DNA of 64,000 bases from an uncultured Bacteroidales bacterium (GTDB lineage: Bacteria > Bacteroidota > Bacteroidia > Bacteroidales > P3): positions 402,429 through 466,428 of the forward strand of contig CALUMK010000001.1 in NCBI GenBank assembly GCA_944321735.1. Direction: 5' to 3'. The number at the start of each line of letters is the position of its first letter. Position 1 is the first letter of the stretch. The position numbers and the translations under genes are program-made. The notes below the pieces were generated by a model. It searched no databases and was not told where the DNA came from. It saw nothing but the letters and a program-made list of their open reading frames with translations. Shown one piece after another: positions 17,926-26,785 of the stretch.

Positions 17926-18522
17926 TTAGTCGAACAGTTCCGGTTCAGGATGCAGCCGGAACGAATGCCGGTGGAAAGGTGTCACGCCCAATCGGGCAAT
18001 CGCCTGGTAATGGTCCGCTGTCGGATAGCCTTTGTTCTTGGCCCAGCCGTAGCCCGGGTACTGCAAATCCAGTTCTTTCATGCAATCGTCTCGGTAGGTC
18101 TTGGCCAGAATCGAAGCCGCTGCAATCGAGAGAAGCTTGCCATCCCCTTTTACGACGCAGGCATGAGGCACTTTTCCGTAGGGCTTGAAGCGGTTCCCGT
18201 CCACGGTGATGAATTCCGGTTGCGGGTCCAGTTTTGCCAAAGCCAGATGCATGGCCTTGATCGAGGCGTTCAGGATGTTGATCCGGTCTATCTCCTCGGC
18301 TTCGACCCGGGCGACCCCATAGCTCAGCGCATCGTGCAGGATTTCTTCCCGCAAGGCGTAACGCGCTTTCTCGCTCAGTTTCTTGGAATCATCCAAGGCC
18401 GCATTCCGGTAATCGGCCGGAAATACGACCGCTGCCGCGAAGACCGGACCTGACAGGCATCCTCTGCCCGCTTCGTCGCATCCGGCTTCTATCCGGAAAT
18501 CGGAGTATCGTGCCGCCAGCAT
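17926..18522 (-). CDS. rnhB: Ribonuclease HII
   Basis: 198 residues. The signature AGCDEAGRGCLSGPVFAAAVV carries the first catalytic aspartate and glutamate; DSKKLSEK and the later ITVDGNRF and SIAAASILAKTYRD follow in normal order. It cuts RNA in RNA-DNA hybrids and at single ribonucleotides in DNA. It starts 24 bp after the arcA stop, suggesting co-transcription. Confidence 0.96.
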   Translation of the reverse strand: MLAARYSDFRIEAGCDEAGRGCLSGPVFAAAVVFPADYRNAALDDSKKLSEKARYALREEILHDALSYGVARVEAEEIDRINILNASIKAMHLALAKLDPQPEFITVDGNRFKPYGKVPHACVVKGDGKLLSIAAASILAKTYRDDCMKELDLQYPGYGWAKNKGYPTADHYQAIARLGVTPFHRHSFRLHPEPELFD

Positions 18523-18546
18523 ATCGTTCCTAACGAAAACGGGAAA

Positions 18547-19764
18547 TTACAAATCCTCGCGGCAGACCGGCATCGTCATGCAACGGCATCCTCCGCCTCC
18601 GCGTACCAATTCGGAACTTTCCAAGGTATAGACCATCAAGCGGTTTTCGTCCTCGGTCTCCACTTTCCTCTTTCCATCCACCACATCCCAGGCTTCCACC
18701 ACTTCGAAACCGGCTTTCGACAAGGCCTCGATCGTATGCAGGTTGCGGCCGTAGCCCATGATCTTGCCAGGGGCGAAGGCAAAGAAATTGGCTCCGCTAT
18801 GCCATTGCTCCCGATCGGGATACATCCCGTAATCATCCCCGCAGAAGATGGGCTCGTAATCGTAGCCGATCTGATGCAAGGCTTCCAACACGTTGTCGCA
18901 GACCGTTTCATGCACCACGCCGTTTTCCACTTTGAGCAAGCGGGTAGCATACGCATTCCGGCCTAACAGCAAGGGCTTGTACATCATGCAATGACAGCGG
19001 CTCAGGAAGGTGAACACCATGTCCATGTGGATAAAGGATTCCGGATCATGGGGCAGTTCCTGCGTAATCACATAGAAAAGAGAAGATTCCTGACGTTTGA
19101 TGTTGATGAATGCATCCACCCCGTTGCGGTTGGAACGCGCGCCTTGACCTATCACGAACACGTTGGGCGCGGCTACCAGAAAATCGCCGCCTTCCAGACG
19201 GGTTCCTGCCGGTACATGCTCCCAAGGATTGACCCACGCCTGATTGGCAGTGAAGAACGGATGGTATTTATAGATGGTGTCGGTAATCAGGATTTCCACC
19301 GAACGGACCTTGGTGGCCATATGGGTCGGCATGGCATGCTGGTTGAAGCAGACCCCGATGTCGCGGGTGAAGTAGAGGTTGTACATCGGATTCATGGCCG
19401 TTCCAGGCAGGCCGTCCACCAAGGATTTTCCTAATGTCTTGGCATCCAGGCTTTCCAAATGCCGCAAAGTCTCTTCGGGAACGCCTTGCCCCCGAAGCTT
19501 ATCCATGATATAGATTTTCGATTCCGGTACTTTTTCCAGTACTTCCTGGAGCAAATCGTCGATGTAGAACGGCTTGCAGACCCCTGAAAGGATGGCTTCC
19601 AACTGACGGTATTCCTTCTGCGCCGGTTTCGTGGACAATAAATCGCTATACAAGGCTTCCTTGATGGTGGCCGGGGTCATGTTTTCCAATTCCGGACCCG
19701 GCCTGTGCAGAACCACTGCCCGCAACCGGCCTACTTCGGAATTCAAATTCACCTGCAATGTCAT
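18547..19764 (-). CDS. arcA: Arginine deiminase
   Basis: 405 residues, the family's normal length. Visible are the guanidinium-binding LEGGDFL, the HMDMVFTFL block with the catalytic histidine, and RGGGGCRCMTMP near the C-terminus with the nucleophilic cysteine. It hydrolyses L-arginine to citrulline and ammonia. The ornithine transcarbamylase and carbamate kinase genes of the full pathway are not in the window. It sits at the head of the rnhB-hisS-hutH run, 34 bp after a lipoprotein gene. Confidence 0.95.
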   Translation of the reverse strand: MTLQVNLNSEVGRLRAVVLHRPGPELENMTPATIKEALYSDLLSTKPAQKEYRQLEAILSGVCKPFYIDDLLQEVLEKVPESKIYIMDKLRGQGVPEETLRHLESLDAKTLGKSLVDGLPGTAMNPMYNLYFTRDIGVCFNQHAMPTHMATKVRSVEILITDTIYKYHPFFTANQAWVNPWEHVPAGTRLEGGDFLVAAPNVFVIGQGARSNRNGVDAFINIKRQESSLFYVITQELPHDPESFIHMDMVFTFLSRCHCMMYKPLLLGRNAYATRLLKVENGVVHETVCDNVLEALHQIGYDYEPIFCGDDYGMYPDREQWHSGANFFAFAPGKIMGYGRNLHTIEALSKAGFEVVEAWDVVDGKRKVETEDENRLMVYTLESSELVRGGGGCRCMTMPVCREDL

Positions 19765-19798
19765 ATATGATGTTTTCTGTTACGCTCGTAAATGTTTG

Positions 19799-20674
19799 CT
19801 ATTCTTCTGAATAATTAACTGTCGTTTCGATACTGTAAGTATCTTTATGCCCCGAATGGGAATCGGTCACAGTAAAAGATGTGATGTATCCGTTCTGGGC
19901 GGTATAAGAATAGTCGTGAATCCGGACGCTGGCGTTGCCAATCCCTATGGATAATGCACTGGGCATATTCCGGTTGGTCTGGCCTTGCAAGCCTATGGAC
20001 CACAGAGGTATGTTTTCCATGAATTCTCTTTCCAAGAGCCATCCGAGCAAATCTATATTCATTCGATTTACCAATGGGGCATCTCCATATTCAAAGGAGT
20101 AGGTGAAATTTCCCGAAAGGATGGTTTCGATATTCCCGTCTTTTGTCCAACCGATGTCTAAATGGAAGGATTCCAAGGAAGAATCCCGGGTCCAGTACTT
20201 TGTCAATCCGTTGAGGCGGAAATCGGCATCGTAGGTATATTCCATTCTTATTCCGGACGAACTGTCTTCCATCGAAAGGATTCTTCGATTGTCATCTATT
20301 GATACGCTAAGATGATGGCTTTCCGAACTTCCGCCAACGCTTTCACCTCCGTATTGCAGAACCTGACGCAATATGGCGATGGAATCAAAGTCCACATAAC
20401 TGTAAAGGTAATCTTCGGATACATTGGGCGAGTTCGTTCCACCCTCGTTCGAGTTATTCATTTCGATGGCGACTCTTGTTACTCGATTCTGGTTGTCGTA
20501 TATATAATGGTAGTCCAAGACCGCCTCGGATCCATTCGGATTTTCTGCTGAAGCAGGTAGGAAAATGCGCGTTATTTTGGCAGGCCCCTCTTGTTCGGAA
20601 TGATCAAAACCTTCGCATCCACTCAGCAATACGGCTCCTGAAAGCAGACAAATACACAAGGAAAAAATCTTCAT
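19799..20674 (-). CDS. Lipoprotein with repeated strand motifs (DUF4595-like)
   Basis: 291 residues from the ATG at 20674. MKIFSLCICLLSGAVLLSGCEGF is a lipoprotein signal with lipobox LLSGC (LSG before the Cys), so the mature protein is lipid-anchored. The frame is open upstream to 20824, but that stretch would place the signal peptide inside the protein. The body has repeated YxY and DxxxR turns (YHYIYDNQNRVTRVAIE, MEYTYDADFRLNGLTKYW) resembling RHS/YD-like DUF4595 proteins of Bacteroidales. Function unknown. Confidence 0.75.
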   Translation of the reverse strand: MKIFSLCICLLSGAVLLSGCEGFDHSEQEGPAKITRIFLPASAENPNGSEAVLDYHYIYDNQNRVTRVAIEMNNSNEGGTNSPNVSEDYLYSYVDFDSIAILRQVLQYGGESVGGSSESHHLSVSIDDNRRILSMEDSSSGIRMEYTYDADFRLNGLTKYWTRDSSLESFHLDIGWTKDGNIETILSGNFTYSFEYGDAPLVNRMNIDLLGWLLEREFMENIPLWSIGLQGQTNRNMPSALSIGIGNASVRIHDYSYTAQNGYITSFTVTDSHSGHKDTYSIETTVNYSEE

Positions 20675-20987
20675 ACAATCTGTTTTTAGAAATTCCGGCT
20701 TTGCCCCCAACTTCTTTGTACGGCCACATCTTCCAAACAAGGCTTCGTATTCGAAGAAGGCGAACTGACAAAGCAAAAAGCAAAAATACAGAATTTTCAA
20801 AATATTGGCGGTTTTGTTGTCCAAAGCAGGCTCAAAACACGGTTGTAATGAGGTTCTATCTTCTTTATCGATTGATTTTCATGTCGATTTGAAATTTCGT
20901 TTTTCGAGCTTTCGTTGAATCTCTATTTACGGATTTTGTACCAGAGACGGTATCTGGATAAAAAAAACGAATGGATTCGCTTTTTCT

Positions 20988-21018
20988 TTTGTCCGGAAAA
21001 AAAAAATCTTTACATTTG
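20988..21018 (+). promoter_or_regulatory. Promoter with both Bacteroidetes elements (TTTG and TACATTTG)
   Basis: TTTG at 20988-20991 and TACATTTG at 21011-21018 are separated by 19 bp, matching the TTTG-N19-TAnnTTTG layout. The ATG at 21044 follows 25 bp after the -7 element. The region between contains a ten-A run. Confidence 0.75.
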
Positions 21019-21043
21019 CGGCCGCAAAAAATACAAAAACGCC

Positions 21044-21718
21044 ATGAATAATAGCGCAAGAATTGGTATCCAGGTAGGTTTAATTGCCGTTGCCATCGTT
21101 TTGGGTGTGATGATTTACCGTAGTATTATGCAACCGGTGCGGTTCGATAAGGAAAAAGGAATGCGTACCGCTGCCTTGGTTCAGCAAATGAAGGACATTC
21201 GAGCCGTACAGCAGGCATACAAGGGAGCTTACGGGAGCTATATCAATACGCCGGACAGCTTGATTCTGTTTCTTGAAAGCGGGACTATCCCTTACGTGAA
21301 GATGATTGGTACCGTTCCTGATACTTTGACAGAAGAGCAAGCTATCGAGATGGGAATCGTAAGCCGTGAAACCTTTACTGAAAACGCCTACGATTATTTG
21401 TTCTTGCAGGCTAACGACCAGAATAAGGACAGAGGCAATGCTTCTCGTTATCAGAACAAGAGTGAATTCTTGAAGAACTTGTTCAAGGTGCCTTTCAATA
21501 CAAGTGGCAAGACAATCGATATGGAAGCGGGTTATATCGACAAGAGTGGTTACAAAGTACCCGTATTTGAAGCCAAAGTTCCTTTTGAAGACTTGTTGGA
21601 AGGAATGGATAACAACCTGCTCCGCAATGAAATCATCAATGCGGAAGCTTACCACAAGTATCCTGGGGTAAAGGTGGGAAGCATGGAAGAAGCCATCACG
21701 GAAGGCAATTGGGAATAA
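21044..21718 (+). CDS. Pseudopilin-like single-pass membrane protein, function unknown
   Basis: 224 residues from MNNSARIGIQVGLIAVAIVLGVMIY, one N-terminal transmembrane helix (about 7-26). The rest (MRTAALVQQMKDIRAVQQAYKGAYGSY) has the helix pattern of type II/IV pseudopilin stalks, in which a long helix is followed by a small globular domain. The start at 21044 is chosen because a good promoter ends at 21018; the frame is open further upstream. A strong terminator follows, so it is a single-gene unit. Such proteins are conserved in Bacteroidales but have no assigned role. Confidence 0.72.
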   Translation: MNNSARIGIQVGLIAVAIVLGVMIYRSIMQPVRFDKEKGMRTAALVQQMKDIRAVQQAYKGAYGSYINTPDSLILFLESGTIPYVKMIGTVPDTLTEEQAIEMGIVSRETFTENAYDYLFLQANDQNKDRGNASRYQNKSEFLKNLFKVPFNTSGKTIDMEAGYIDKSGYKVPVFEAKVPFEDLLEGMDNNLLRNEIINAEAYHKYPGVKVGSMEEAITEGNWE

Positions 21719-21737
21719 AAAAATTACAATATCGATG

Positions 21738-21773
21738 ATACCCCGTCCACTTAGGTTGGCGGGGTATTTTTTT
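21738..21773 (+). terminator. Intrinsic terminator after the pseudopilin-like gene
   Basis: ATACCCCG pairs with CGGGGTAT around a 14-base loop and runs into seven T. It ends 43 bp before the ATG chosen for the DUF3822 gene and rules out starts of that gene at or before 21735. Confidence 0.88.
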
Positions 21774-21815
21774 CATGAGTTCAAGGATTGCCGAGGAATT
21801 GGAGCAAGTACCAAT

Positions 21816-22664
21816 ATGAATGGGATTCGTTGCATAGAAAGGCAGATTAACCCGAATCTGGCCCGTTACAGGGATACGGATTTGCGGATATGTGTTGCTT
21901 TGCAGCATTATGCCATGCATATCGGAATTGCTCAGCGAAGCACTCGCCTCCCCTTGGCTTTGGTTTCTTACGAGTTTTCATTGTCCGATGCGTCCTATTT
22001 GGACTGCATTCGGGATTTGGTGAAGACGGAAGCCCTGCTTGATCCGGAATTCAATTATGGTCAGCATACCTTCACAGTCCCTGCATCCAAGTCAACGTTG
22101 ATTCCTTCCAAATTGTACGAATCCCGTCATGCCAAGGATTATCTAAGGTCTTTATATTCTCTCAGGTCGAAGGATTGTGTGACTCAGGAGAGCGAGCCTA
22201 ATACCAAAAGTCAGATTCTGACAGCTTTCAATAACAATTTCTTCGAAGCCGCCCGGTTGATATTTCCAGCCCCCAAAGAGATTGGGTTCTTGAGCGTGTA
22301 CGCCTGTTTGATTCGGGAATTGTTCCGTATGTCGAAGACTTTTCGAAGGTATCCGGCACATGCGTTGCTGCATACGAGAGGTCAGGAATTTGATCTTTGC
22401 GTCAAGAATGAAGACGGCTTGTTGTTCATCAATACATTCCCCTTGGTCGATGCTAAAGGCTTGCTGTATTATACGCTTTACGCGCTTAATCGGTTAAAGC
22501 TGGATTTGGGTTCGCTTGCCCTGTTCCTTTGCGGGAAATCCCCTGCTTTCAATCTGATGGACTTGCTTAGCCCTCATATCGATGCCACGGCCTGGCTGCC
22601 TGTTCCGGCTCGGGCAAATATTCCCAAGGAATTGCCCTATGAAAGGTATTTCTTGTGTCTCTAA
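21816..22664 (+). CDS. DUF3822 family protein
   Basis: 282 residues from MNGIRCIERQINP. The layout fits DUF3822, a Bacteroidetes-only family with an actin-like ATPase fold of unknown role: an N-terminal half with LRICVALQHYAMHIGI and a second half with VYACLIRELFRMSKTF, QEFDLCVKNEDGLLFINTFP and LALFLCGKSP. The stop codon overlaps the possible start of rsmD by one base. DUF3822 beside rsmD is a common arrangement in this phylum, so the pair is probably one operon. Confidence 0.88.
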   Translation: MNGIRCIERQINPNLARYRDTDLRICVALQHYAMHIGIAQRSTRLPLALVSYEFSLSDASYLDCIRDLVKTEALLDPEFNYGQHTFTVPASKSTLIPSKLYESRHAKDYLRSLYSLRSKDCVTQESEPNTKSQILTAFNNNFFEAARLIFPAPKEIGFLSVYACLIRELFRMSKTFRRYPAHALLHTRGQEFDLCVKNEDGLLFINTFPLVDAKGLLYYTLYALNRLKLDLGSLALFLCGKSPAFNLMDLLSPHIDATAWLPVPARANIPKELPYERYFLCL

Positions 22665-22675
22665 TGGAAGGAATC

Positions 22676-23218
22676 ATGCGTATCATCAGCGGACAATACA
22701 AAGGAAGACGTTTTCAAGCTCCTGGAAATCTGCCGGTTCGGCCTACTACGGATGCAGCCAAGGAGAGCTTGTTCAATATCCTTGGCAATCATCTGGAATG
22801 GGAAGAACTGGTGGTTCTGGATTTGTTTGCCGGTATAGGGAGCATTTCGTTGGAGTTCATTTCAAGGGGCGCCAAGAGCGTGCATTCGGTGGATATCCAT
22901 CCCGGATGCATTTCTTTTATTCGCAGCATGGCGCAGAAATTGGATATTGACAATTTGCAGGTCTTCCGCCAGGATGCTTTTTCTTTTCTGGAGAAAAGTC
23001 GTTATCCCTATAATTTGATTTTTGCCGACCCTCCGTATCAGATGGATGACATTGTTTCTATTCCTGACAGGGTCTTGAATTCGGAATGCTTGCAATCCGG
23101 AGGGATTTTTATTCTGGAGCATTCCGGCAAGTATCATTTTGAAGAGGATTTGCGTTGCATTGAGGAAAGACGGTACGGGAAGGTGCATTTCTCCTTTTTC
23201 CGGAAAATGGATTCGTAG
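22676..23218 (+). CDS. rsmD: 16S rRNA (guanine(966)-N(2))-methyltransferase
   Basis: 180 residues. MRIISGQYKGRRF is the family's opening, RPTTDAAKESLFNIL follows, VVLDLFAGIGSISLEFISRG binds SAM, and FADPPYQ is the catalytic DPPY motif. It methylates G966 of 16S rRNA. The ATG at 22676 has GGAAGG five bases upstream and gives the standard N-terminus; an ATG at 22664 overlapping the DUF3822 stop would add four residues. Confidence 0.95.
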   Translation: MRIISGQYKGRRFQAPGNLPVRPTTDAAKESLFNILGNHLEWEELVVLDLFAGIGSISLEFISRGAKSVHSVDIHPGCISFIRSMAQKLDIDNLQVFRQDAFSFLEKSRYPYNLIFADPPYQMDDIVSIPDRVLNSECLQSGGIFILEHSGKYHFEEDLRCIEERRYGKVHFSFFRKMDS

Positions 23219-23317
23219 TGTTTTTCGTGTCGATGCCAAGCGCAAGCATGGCTGGTTTCGTCTGGAATCGGTTGGTCTAGTGTTATGGATTGATTACTGC
23301 TGTACTTTGCTTATTGG

Positions 23318-24457
23318 CTACATGAGGTACAGCAAGGCGATGCCGCAGACAAGGGCAATCAGGCTTTTGAGGCTTTTGAGCAGGACATATCTCCGGCGGG
23401 ATTCAGCCAGCAGAAGCAAGGATGTGTGCCCGTCCTGGACAATGGCGTTCGCAAAGAACACGCCGAAAGGGATGGCCGAGGTGAAATAGAGCTGGATGAA
23501 CAGGTAATGCGGGCCGGATTGCGGAATCCAGCCAATCAGGATGGCGGCCAGCAGCATGAGGCCGATATGGCTCAAGTCGGCCGATACCCACGCGCCCAGG
23601 TCGATATGATGTTGCAGGAGGGTAATCAGGTAAAGGGTGCCCAGCGTCCATAAGAAAATGGAAGGGAAATGCTTCTTCAGCAAGTGATTCCATAGATGTT
23701 CCTGCAAGAAATGCTCGTTGCTGAATATTACTAAGATCAAGGCGGTCAGGCTCAGCAGCAGGAAAAGCCCGTTCTCGAAATCAAGATGGAATCCATGGGC
23801 CGCCTCGTGTCCATGCTCATGCCCTGGAACACCGCCCAGCAGGCTGGCCATATAGAACAAGAGCAGCACAACCAGCAAGGTTCGGGCAAAGGACCAATCC
23901 TTGAGTGCCGGCCAGTACCGGTCCGTAGCCGTGGCCCCGTTTTCCTTGTGTGCATGGGGATGATGCCCGTCTCCTTCCTGGTCGGCATCGTGAAGTTCGA
24001 TATGGCAGGCTTTGGAGCCTAATTGCCAGCGTTCACCTCCTATTTTGTCAACGATCCATCCGAAAAGCATTCCCATGCCGAACAGGATAGCTTCCACTTT
24101 CAAGGTAAGCCAGGGTTCGGAGGCCAGCATCCGGAAAGCATCGTCTCCCAGGGCGGTGAACGAAGCGGTTAAGACAGCACCGAAACTCAGCATCCGATGG
24201 GCGTAGAGGCTCACGGCCATAAAGCCGCCCACGCAACCGGGAATCAGACCCAAGGCAGCGGCCATCAACAGTTGCAGCCCATGTCGGCCGGCTCCTCTAC
24301 CCTGCATTTGAGCTATCCAACCGCTATCTTTCTTGCGTCGCATCCGGTAGAGTTCCACGAACTCCATCAGCATCATGACCACCATCACGAAAAATGTGAC
24401 ATGCAGGGTCTCCCAAAGAGGTTCTAGATAAATATGGATCCAACTTTCCCCATGCAT
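23318..24457 (-). CDS. Putative heavy-metal/manganese exporter, DUF2899 (10-TM) family
   Basis: 379 residues with about ten transmembrane helices arranged as two repeats. The first repeat has GLIPGCVGGFMAVSLYAH and TASFTALGDDAFRM, the second GWIPQSGPHYLFIQLYFTSAIPFGVFFANAIVQDGH, the PG/QSG plus D pairs typical of the family. Two histidine-rich loops (HHPHAHKEN near 170 and GHEHGHEAAHGFH near 220) suggest metal binding. Members are annotated as putative manganese transporters or arsenic efflux proteins; the metal here is not determined. It lies 12 bp downstream of truA. Confidence 0.82.
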   Translation of the reverse strand: MHGESWIHIYLEPLWETLHVTFFVMVVMMLMEFVELYRMRRKKDSGWIAQMQGRGAGRHGLQLLMAAALGLIPGCVGGFMAVSLYAHRMLSFGAVLTASFTALGDDAFRMLASEPWLTLKVEAILFGMGMLFGWIVDKIGGERWQLGSKACHIELHDADQEGDGHHPHAHKENGATATDRYWPALKDWSFARTLLVVLLLFYMASLLGGVPGHEHGHEAAHGFHLDFENGLFLLLSLTALILVIFSNEHFLQEHLWNHLLKKHFPSIFLWTLGTLYLITLLQHHIDLGAWVSADLSHIGLMLLAAILIGWIPQSGPHYLFIQLYFTSAIPFGVFFANAIVQDGHTSLLLLAESRRRYVLLKSLKSLIALVCGIALLYLM

Positions 24458-24469
24458 GGCTGTAGTATC

Positions 24470-25213
24470 TTAAAAATAGCGTATTTCACTGAGGTATAAG
24501 GCGTGCGCAGGCATCGACGTGCCGGCTTTGCATCGGTCTTTGGCCTCTACGATCCGTTGCAGGTCTTCTAATGAATATCTGCCGTTCCCCACGCTTAGCA
24601 AAGTTCCGACCAAGGCTCTGACCATATTGCGCAGGAAGCGGTCGGCCGTGAACACGAACCGCCAGCGAGTGTAATCTATGCGTTCCAAATCCGCCCTTTT
24701 CAGATGGCAGAAATTGGTTTTTACCTGGGTATGAAGCTTGGAGAAGGAGGTGAAGTCCCGGTAGCCGCAAAGGCTTTGCCCGGCTTGGCGTATCAGGTCC
24801 GCATCGAATGGAAAACGGCAATAATAGCTTGAATTTTCCAAAAAAGGGTCTTTTTCCGTGTGCAGGTAGTAATGGTATGTCCTCTCGGTGGCTGAAAACC
24901 GGGCATGAAAATCCGGAGCCACTTCAAAGACCGAATGCACGGCAATGGCTTTGTCGAGCAGGGCGTTGAGCTGGTAAGCCCAGGAGCTCCGTGCGGCCGG
25001 CGGGATTTCCTTTTCGCAGTCGAAATGGGCGAAAAAGGAAGAGGCATTGACCCCGGCATCGGTCCGGCCGCAGCCTGTGACTGCGATTTCCTGTTTCAAC
25101 AACACCGACAAAGCCTCTTCCAAACATGCCTGCACGCTGCGCCCGTTGGGCTGTTTCTGCCAGCCGCAATAAGGCGCTCCGCAATACGACAGATGGATGA
25201 AAAAACGCTGCAT
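24470..25213 (-). CDS. truA: tRNA pseudouridine(38-40) synthase
   Basis: 247 residues. The catalytic block GCGRTDAGVNASSFFAHFD holds the essential aspartate, preceded by YCGWQKQPNGRSVQ, and followed by RTYHYYLHT and RNMVRALVGTLLSVG near the C-terminus. It makes pseudouridine at positions 38-40 of the tRNA anticodon arm. It starts two bases after the floA stop, so the two are translationally close and share a transcript. Confidence 0.96.
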   Translation of the reverse strand: MQRFFIHLSYCGAPYCGWQKQPNGRSVQACLEEALSVLLKQEIAVTGCGRTDAGVNASSFFAHFDCEKEIPPAARSSWAYQLNALLDKAIAVHSVFEVAPDFHARFSATERTYHYYLHTEKDPFLENSSYYCRFPFDADLIRQAGQSLCGYRDFTSFSKLHTQVKTNFCHLKRADLERIDYTRWRFVFTADRFLRNMVRALVGTLLSVGNGRYSLEDLQRIVEAKDRCKAGTSMPAHALYLSEIRYF

Positions 25214-25215
25214 TC

Positions 25216-26196
25216 CTATCGGTTGCCTTCCTTGCTTTGCCCCGGTTTGGCAATGGCATCCCGCATCGAGGTATCGGCTTTGATGTTTTCCAAACGGTAA
25301 TAATCCATGACACCCAGATTGCCTTCACGGAAAGCGGCTGCCAAGGCCAAAGGTACTTCGGCTTCGGCTTCGATTACTTTGGCGCGGGCTTCCTGTGCCT
25401 TGGCTTTCATTTCCTGTTCCAAGGCTACCGCCATGGCCCGGCGTTCTTCCGCCTTCGCCTGGGCAATGTTCTTGTCGGCATTGGCCTGATCCATCTGTAG
25501 CTGGGCGCCGATGTTCTTGCCCACGTCGATATCGGCAATATCGATGGAAAGAATCTCGAAGGCAGTACCCGAATCGAGGCCTTTCCCCAATACGACACGG
25601 GAAATCGAATCCGGGTTTTCCAGAACCTGTTTGTGGCTTAAGGCTGAACCAATCGAAGTGACAATCCCTTCGCCTACACGAGCCAGCACCGTTTCTTCCC
25701 CGGCACCGCCCACCAATTGCTTGATATTGGTCCGGACAGTCACTCTCGCCTTGGCAATCAGCTGGATGCCATCCTTGGCCACGGCGGCTACCGGAGGCGT
25801 GTTGATTACTTTCGGGTTTACCGACATCTGCACGGCTTCGAATACGTTGCGTCCGGCCAGGTCGATGGCCGTAGCCGTCTTGAAATCCAGGTTCATGTTG
25901 GCTTTGTCGGCCGAAATCAAGGCTTGTACGACCAAATTCAGATGGCCTCCTGCCAGATAGTGGGCTTCCAGCTCGTTCCGGTTCAGGTTCAAGCCGGCTT
26001 TCTTGGCGGCAATCAGGTTACGGACGATGATTTGAGGGGGAACTTTCCTCCAGCGCATCAGGATGAGCTGGAGCAGCGAGATATTCACGCCCGATACCAA
26101 AGCGTTGAACCAAAGCCCTACCGGGATGAAGTAAAAGATAAGCCAGAGCAGGAAGATGCCTACTACAATGATGGCGATGATGATTCCGATTGACAT
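25216..26196 (-). CDS. floA: Flotillin-like protein FloA
   Basis: 326 residues. An N-terminal hairpin of hydrophobic residues (5-27) anchors it in the inner membrane, followed by an SPFH-like region ([32 protein letters not shown] begins the conserved block) and an Ala/Glu-rich coiled coil ([37 protein letters not shown]). FloA organises membrane microdomains. It is 18 bp downstream of an NfeD protein, its usual partner. Confidence 0.95.
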   Translation of the reverse strand: MSIGIIIAIIVVGIFLLWLIFYFIPVGLWFNALVSGVNISLLQLILMRWRKVPPQIIVRNLIAAKKAGLNLNRNELEAHYLAGGHLNLVVQALISADKANMNLDFKTATAIDLAGRNVFEAVQMSVNPKVINTPPVAAVAKDGIQLIAKARVTVRTNIKQLVGGAGEETVLARVGEGIVTSIGSALSHKQVLENPDSISRVVLGKGLDSGTAFEILSIDIADIDVGKNIGAQLQMDQANADKNIAQAKAEERRAMAVALEQEMKAKAQEARAKVIEAEAEVPLALAAAFREGNLGVMDYYRLENIKADTSMRDAIAKPGQSKEGNR

Positions 26197-26214
26197 ATTT
26201 TCTATTTTTTTCAG

Positions 26215-26694
26215 TTATTCATTCTCGGAAGCAGCGCAGGCTTGCACCCAGATTTTGCTGCCTTCAATCTTGACTACTTTGACCGGGGTCTTCTGGTCTA
26301 TCAGGTCCAGTACCGACTGGGCTTCATAGAAAGTCCCGTCCACCTCGATGGTCCCCATCGGGGCTAAACGGGAAACGGCAAGGCCTTTCTGCCCTACTTG
26401 GAGTTTCTCGGCTTCCACATTCACCTTCCCGTCAAGGGACGTATCCAGTTGCAGCTTTTTCCATGTCTTGCTTCGCAGTAGAAAAATTATCAAGACAATG
26501 GAAGCCGCAAGCACGCAGGAAAGCATAATCCATCCGGCCGTGTTCCCATGGGTGGCGAAAGTCTCGTACACCGAGAAGACCAAGGCTCCCAATCCGAGGA
26601 TGCCGGCCACGCTGGTGCCTGGAAATACGAGGATTTCCAGCGTCAGCAAGATGAAGCCGATTATAATCAGGCAAATAATCAACGTGTAAGACAT
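26215..26694 (-). CDS. NfeD family membrane protein
   Basis: 159 residues from MSYTLIICLIIIGFILLTLEILVFPGTSVAGILG, with three or four transmembrane helices in the first 85 residues, then a small OB-fold domain (VGQKGLAVSRLAPMGTIEVDGTFYEA). This is the short NfeD form that pairs with flotillins. The open frame extends to 26856, but the extension is antisense of the TPM gene's Gly/Ser-rich tail. It ends 18 bp before floA. Confidence 0.9.
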   Translation of the reverse strand: MSYTLIICLIIIGFILLTLEILVFPGTSVAGILGLGALVFSVYETFATHGNTAGWIMLSCVLAASIVLIIFLLRSKTWKKLQLDTSLDGKVNVEAEKLQVGQKGLAVSRLAPMGTIEVDGTFYEAQSVLDLIDQKTPVKVVKIEGSKIWVQACAASENE

Positions 26695-26785
26695 TCTACC
26701 CTTTTTATTTGTATTGAGTTTCCATTTTGTTTCCGCTTGCGTTTCTGTGTGGAAATCCTGCCCGCTCTTTTTCCATCCGGTGCGC

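Noticed and set aside
21735-21815. Upstream start of the DUF3822 gene at 21735
   Set aside because: This would place a strong terminator hairpin inside the coding sequence.
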